Positions 58,701-64,000 of a stretch of DNA of 64,000 bases are shown here, piece after piece. The DNA is from Leptodactylus fallax (Eukaryota > Chordata > Amphibia > Anura > Leptodactylidae): NCBI GenBank assembly GCA_947044405.1, contig CAMRHE010000035.1, forward strand, positions 9,149,501 to 9,213,500, in the 5' to 3' direction. The translations under genes and the position numbers were made by a program. Under the pieces are notes generated by a model. That model was not told the origin of the DNA. It did no database searches and worked only from the letters and a program-made list of their open reading frames with translations. Each line of letters opens with the position of its first letter. Position 1 is the stretch's first letter.

Positions 58701-59154
58701 TAGCTTCACTGTGCATGCTGTAGGTCAAAAAACAAATAGAGGAGGAGATATGCTGGATTTTGTGGTTTCCTTGTATGCAGAATAAAAGTGCTCTGTGGCT
58801 CAACATTTTGCAGTACTTCACTATTGTGGTCGTGCACCTTCATTCTCTGTTGCAGTGAATTTGGTTGGTGTAATCTTTATGAATAGAAGAAAGCTGTAAA
58901 AGGACTGGATTTCAATATCCTCACCATGTAAGATCTCTTTAGGCCTCCAGGACACTTAAGAGGTTAAAGATATCCATTCTGCTCGCTCCTCTATTGTATT
59001 GAATATAGGAAGAAAGACACATATAGCTAGTGGTGGTGGGTTGGAGAGTCGAAAAATGTTTTATAAGTGAATTCCAGTTTTAACAGGGTTTTCCAGAATT
59101 TAGGATATTCAGCAATATTTGATTGGTGGGAGTCTTGTAAGGAATTGAAGAATA
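58701..59154. other. No gene seen
   Basis: Unassigned sequence; no coding motif. Confidence 0.4.
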
Positions 59155-59570
59155 ACTTCTGGGGCCCCGCGTTGCAGAAACACTGCAGGAAAAAAAACGC
59201 TGTGTTTTATGGGACCTGCAAAGTAGCTAATGCCATCCACACATTGCAGAAAAAAATCTGCACTTACTGTGAAAAATGCTGCGGAAAAAAATGCAATGCA
59301 GTCCCGCTGCAGTCTTTTCTGCAGCGTTATTTTGCATTCGCTGTGTGGGGCTTTAGCCTAAGCGGAAATGCAGCTTTTTTTGTTGCAGATATTGCTGCGT
59401 TTTCTTGAGCCTAAGAATGGCTACCAAAGGAATGGGAAATATATACAGTAGGAAGTATTTATAATTCTACCTTCTGCTCAATCCACGTCTGGCTTTGGCT
59501 CAAAAAACGCAGCAAAATCTGTAACAAAAAAAAGCAGGGTTTCCACAACGTGGGGCCTCAGCCTCACTAA
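59155..59570. repeat. MITE-like repeat (GGGGCCCCGCGTTGC type)
   Basis: Left CTGGGGCCCCGCGTTGCAGA with GCTGTGTGGGGCTTTAGCC at 59338; further AACGTGGGGCCTCAGCC at 59548. Interior words GCAGAAAAAAATCTGC and GCTGCGGAAAAAAATGC match the family at 5890 and 60100. Confidence 0.6.
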
Positions 59571-60099
59571 GTAACCTCAGGAAGGTGACCATATGTAGAA
59601 TCCCTGGCCAAAACAGGATAGTAACTCCTGTATAGCGGTGTATATATATCAATGTTATGCTTGTTTATTATCCAATGTTCTGATAAGCTGTGTAGCATGT
59701 ATGTTTATTACCTGTCTAGCATATCTCTAGTCAAGATTAGTAAATATCGGTTCCAGTATAGAACATCTGGTGGTCTTTCTTCTGAGACGACTACCATTTC
59801 CGTGTGGGCGTTCCAGAGAGCAGGTCAGCAGCTTGCTGAGATAATACAATCTGACCCCCTTAACTCCTAATTCTCAGCATAATTTATGGAGCAATGAAAA
59901 GTTAATGTGAAAAAGCTACAACACCAGGCATGACTGTACATAGATTACTGTACATAGAGCGCCTTCTGTGGTTGTTTGTACAACTAAGTTGATGCAGAAT
60001 TCTCTTGAGTGCTGCAGCTCGTTCACTGAACTGATCAGCTTCTTCCTTGGGGTCAGACCTCCTCACTAAAAATATTGATGGTCTGTCCTACTGATACAC

Positions 60100-60650
60100 C
60101 CCTAAGGGTGGGGGCCACACTGCTTTTTTGTCATGCTTAAAAAAGCAGCCTGAAAAAAACAGTTCCATTCAGTGAAGTTTTAAAGTGTTTTTTGAGGTGT
60201 CACATTGATTTCAGTGGGATTTGGAGCATTTCTGCTGCGGATTTTTTCTGCAATGTGTGGATGAGATTAGTCAGAATTCCATCCACTTTGCAAGTACTGT
60301 AATACACAGTATTTCCACCGCGGCCAAAACGTTGTATATTCACATGGGGCTCCGGCCTGAAGCTGTTTTTGAGGCAGAATAGCTTCAACAATAGCTCCAA
60401 AAGAAGCAGCGTGAACTCACCTTTGGTTGAAGTCCCATATTGCGAATACGTCAATTTTTTTTGTTGCAGATTTTGCTGCGTTTTTTTGAGCGAAAGCCAG
60501 GAGTGGCTTGAAAAGAAATGGAAAACATAAAGGAAGCTCTTATACGTTTCCCTTCTGTTAAATCCACTCCTGACGTGGCTCAAAAAACCACAACAAAATC
60601 TGCAACAAAAAATGTTGCATTTCTGCAACGTGGGACCTTAGCCTAAAAGT
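60100..60650. repeat. MITE-like repeat, further copies of the same family
   Basis: Left CCTAAGGGTGGGGGCCACAC, internal CATGGGGCTCCGGCCTGAAG (60343) and right CAACGTGGGACCTTAGCCT (60627). Two or more copies seem joined. ORF 60200-60628 is a shadow. Confidence 0.6.
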
Positions 60651-61440
60651 AACTTTTTAGAATAAATTTCCTGAAATGCTTAACATTTTCACAAAGGTCT
60701 GTCAAGTTCCTAGAACTCTTTTTCATCCATACATTGTGCCCTTATTACAACTCGTCTTCCTTGTGAAATGTAACATTATAAAAAAAGAAGCTGCAATTAA
60801 CATATTAATTAATGCCCAAAATCCATGAAATGTGCAAAGACAGGCTTTGGCAGCAGGCTGCGATGATAGAACTGCACATATCAGAGTCTCTGTTGTTCAA
60901 ACTGATGAAAATGATTAAAGAAGTGAATATAAAATTGAGCATAATTGTTTCCTTTCTGAGAGGGCACAGTCTCTGCAATGAAACCATGGCAACAGAAAAG
61001 ACTTATTCAGGTAACTGGCTGCAGAATGATCACACTGCATATAGAGCAGGTTTGTGCACCTAGCAACAGAGTCTTGCCAACTGAGTTTCACTGCTCTTTG
61101 CTTTGCTCTCCTACAGTTGCCCTCTGTGCCCTATTACATAAAAAATACTTTCAGAGTCCCCAAATCTCTTCTGATGTTTCTATAAAGTGTTCTATGGTAC
61201 AGATACAGAATAAACAAGTAATCAGTCCACACCAGGATTGCTTGGTATCTTTGATGGACTACATAAACTGATGTCCTTTGGCAGTGGAGCTGTTGTGCAC
61301 AGTGACTCATCTTTGGCTGTAGCATTCTGAATGTTCACTTAAATTACAATCTGTGCATCTAGCTAGAAATGTGCAGCCTTTTACAAGGATTGTGGGAAAT
61401 CCATAGCATTGTAGCAAACAGGTAAATTATACTAGGATTA
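60651..61440. other. No gene seen
   Basis: Ordinary sequence; ORFs of 60-97 codons without recognisable motifs or splice context I could defend. Confidence 0.4.
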
Positions 61441-61446
61441 CTTTAA

Positions 61447-63170
61447 TTGTAATAATAATAATAAATAATAATAATGTTTTATTTATATAGCGCCAACATA
61501 TTCCACAACACTTTACAAATCGTAGGGTTAAAGTACAGACAAAATGAGACATTACATAGTGATAAGTCAATTAACACAATGGGATTGAGGGTCCTGCTTG
61601 CAAAAGTTTACAATCTATGAAGTATAGAGGGTGACACAAGAGGTAGCAGGGACAGCATAGTAGGCAGCATTGCTTATACAGTGGACCAGCCTTTTTATGA
61701 TAAAGGTTAATTATACAAATAAATAAAGCTGTATGAGCTGTCACTAGCCAGTGTCCATTTATGTGCAGATGGTGCCTAGACATACAAGGATACAGTCCAA
61801 TAAGGCATCATGTCCTGTGGGGTAATGCGGCAGTGTAAACAGTGGAGAGTTAGTTTTCGGGAACCTAACTTCAGAAGGGAGCCTAATTATAGAAAGGTAT
61901 AGACTAAGAATTAAGATAGCCCTGCCTGAAGAGATGCGTCTTTAGTATGAACTTGAAAATGTAGAAGTTTTGAGTTAATCTGATTGTTTTGGGTAGATAA
62001 TTCCAGAGAAGTGGTGCAACTCAGGAGAAGTCTTGCATACAGGAGTGGAAGGTTCTGATAATAAGGGATGTTAGTCTTAGGTCATTGGCCAATCCTAGAG
62101 CACGTCTTGGGTGTTAGACAGAGATGGGGGAAGAGATGTAGGGAGCTGCAGCCTCTAGGCAACCAAAGCAGTGACTGTAACACACTGGAGGCATCGCTGT
62201 AGCTTTAAGACTGATAGATGAACCTTGCTGCTGCATTCAGAATAGATTGTAGAGGAGAGAATTTAGTAAGAGGAAGACCAATTAGTAGGGAGTTACAGTT
62301 AGTCAAGTCGAGAGTGAATCAGGGTGACAAAAAGGGTCTTTAATGTTTCCATGGTAAGGAAAGGGTAGATTCTAGAGATGTTTTTGAGGTGGAGATGACA
62401 TGAGAGTGTGAGTGATTGTATATGGGGTTAAAAGAAAGGTCTGAGTCAAACAACCCCAAGGCAGCAGGCATGCTGCCTCGGAGTTATGGTAAGACCAAAG
62501 ACTGAAATGGAAATATCAGGGTTATGTCTGTTAGTAGATGGCAGTTGTTCAGTCTATGAGAGATTCAGTTTCAGATAAAGTCAAGACATGATATTAGAGA
62601 CAGCAGAGAGACAGTCACTGGTGTTCTGTAGTAGTGCAGGTGTGATGTTACTAGAAGAGGTATATAGTTTGGTGTCATCAGCATAAAGATGGTGCCAGTA
62701 GCCAAATCTGCTGATGGTTTGTCCAATAGGGACTGTGTAGAGAGAAGAGGAGGGGGCCTAGGACTGAGCCCTGAGAAACCCCAATAGCAAAAAGAAGAGG
62801 GGAAGAGACAAAGCCTGCAAATTAGATACTATAAGTGTGGTCTAAGAGATTTGAGGAGAACCAAGAGAGCACAATGTCCATGAGGCTGACAGAGCGCAGC
62901 ATAGTGAGGAGGAGTTGGTGGTCAACAGTGTCTAATGATTCAGAGAGCTCCAGAAGAATAAGAGAATAGTCACCATTAGATTTAGCTGTTAGGAGATCCT
63001 TGGAGACATTTGTAAGGGATGTTTTCAGTAGAGTGGAGTAAAGTTAGTGAAAATAGGAGAGAGAAGTTCCCAGCAGCTAGTAGGAGCAAACTATTCAAAG
63101 ATAAAAGGTGGTTCAGAGACTTATGCAGGCGGTTCTGTTTCACTGATAAAAGAAATAGAAGGATTAAGAT
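61447..63170 (-). pseudogene. L2/CR1-type LINE, 3' half with reverse transcriptase
   Basis: Minus-strand blocks in order: TVDHQLLLTMLRSVSLMDIV (about 62930), LSWFSSNL, then SPLLFAIGVSQGSVLGPLLF, then after a frameshift RFGYWHHLYADDTKLYTSSS (YADD active site, about 62690-62660), and near the end APLLWNYLPKTIRLTQNF and FKFILKTHLFR (about 61990-61910). These are L2/CR1-group RT blocks. The 3' end has the TTTATTTATATAGCGCC motif (complement) and an ATT-rich tail (61447-61475). Many stops. A hAT is inserted at its 5' end (63171). Confidence 0.9.
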
Positions 63171-64000
63171 CAGTGGTGTAACTAGGAATGGCTGGGCCCC
63201 AAGGCGAACACTTTGACATGGGGCCCCCCAAACCGGTTACGGGTCCCCAAACAGTAAAATATGCTCAACAGTGGCCCCAGATAGTATTATATGCTCAACA
63301 GTGGCCCCCACACAGCATTATATTCTCCACAGTGGCCCCCATACAGCATTATATGCTCTACATTGCTCCCCCCACCACACAGTATAATATGCTACAGACA
63401 GTAGACCCACACAGTATAACATTCTCCACACAGTGGCCCCCACCCTGTATTATATGCTCCCCACAGTGGTCCCCACCAAGTATTATATGCTTCCCACAGT
63501 GGTCCCCACCCAGTATTATATGTTCCCCACAGTGGCCCCCACCCAGTATTATATGCTCCACAGTAGCCCCCACCCAGTATTATATGCCCCCCACAGTGGC
63601 CCCCACCCAGTATTATATGCCCCCCACAGTGGCCCCCACCCAGTATTATATGCCTTCCACAGTGGCCCCCACCCAGTATTATATGCTCTACAGTGGCCCC
63701 CACCCACTAGTATATGCTTTACAGTGGCCCCCACCCAGTATTATATGCTCTACAGTGGCCCCTACCCAGTATTATATGCTCTACAGTGGCCCCCGTCCAG
63801 TAGTATATTCTCCCCACAGTGGCCCCCACTCTACAGTGCCCCCCACTTAGTATTATAAGCTGTACAGTGGCCCCCACCCAGTATTATATGCCCCCCACAG
63901 TGGCCCCCACCCAGTATTGTATGCCTTCCACAGTGGCCCCCACCCAGTATTATATGCTCTACAGTGGCCCCCACCCACTAGTATATGCTTTACAGTGGCC
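63171..64000 (-). mobile_element. hAT-type element with 31-bp array, continues beyond the window
   Basis: Begins CAGTGGTGTAACTAGGAATG, the complement of the right end of the copies at 21759 and 27598, so it lies in the opposite orientation. The preceding 8 bases are ATTAAGAT. At least twenty 31-bp units (CAGTGGCCCCCACCCAGTAT) fill 63260-64000. The 103-220-codon ORFs on both strands are artefacts of the array. Confidence 0.88.

Noticed and set aside
63188..63858. 220- and 141-codon plus-strand ORFs and minus-strand ORFs of 61-103 codons
   Set aside because: Artefacts of the 31-bp hAT array, open in several frames on both strands.

Overview
This is vertebrate nuclear DNA, most probably from a frog or other amphibian. 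It is intergenic or intronic and almost entirely built from transposable elements. I find no operons, no bacterial gene structure, no tRNA or rRNA gene, and no exon chain I can assign to a host gene. The case for an amphibian rests on the mix: several Tc1 families, many hAT elements with 8-bp target duplications, TTAA-flanked MITE-like elements, L2/CR1-type and Tx1/L1-type LINE pieces, Penelope-like retroelement (PLE) pieces, and a Gmr1-type Ty3/gypsy element. Nearly every open reading frame of 60-430 codons is either a decayed transposase or reverse transcriptase piece, or an artefact of tandem repeats without stop codons.

Layout. 0-5 kb: a hAT element with its target duplication, a PLE reverse transcriptase relic and a truncated Tc1. 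5-11 kb: MITEs, a CR1/L2 endonuclease relic split by a hAT, and a long inverted repeat with a Tc1 inserted in one arm. 11-15 kb: a decayed Ac-like hAT with a 2-kb minisatellite of 35-bp units and the end of its transposase. 15-25 kb: TTAA elements, hAT copies, an L1/Tx1 reverse transcriptase relic and about 2 kb of unassigned DNA. 25-29 kb: an L2 3' end, a Tc1 fragment, then a second Tc1 holding an Ac-like hAT MITE that itself holds another hAT. 29-39 kb: more hAT and TTAA elements, a foldback MITE, and a 1.5-kb PLE-like unit with a 16-bp target duplication. 39-46 kb: the largest object, a Ty3/gypsy retrotransposon with both LTRs, inserted in a TTAA element. 46-64 kb: a Tx1-type LINE 3' end, an Ac-like hAT with a decayed transposase (host to another hAT), a Tc1 5' end, a PLE GIY-YIG endonuclease relic, an L2 3' half, and a hAT running off the window.

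The elements do not form one pathway; they are layers of insertion whose order can be read from nesting and target duplications. The observations most worth following are: (1) the gypsy element, whose domain order is gag-PR-IN-RT-RNaseH (integrase before reverse transcriptase) and whose gag carries a SCAN-like segment; (2) recurring hammerhead-ribozyme-like cores (CTGANGA ... GAAAC), one of them inside the 1.5-kb inverted-repeat unit; (3) hAT copies carrying 31-bp tandem arrays, a conserved palindrome and consensus splice donors on both strands; (4) the three-level nesting at 26-28.8 kb. All family calls come from reading motifs by eye; no database search was possible.
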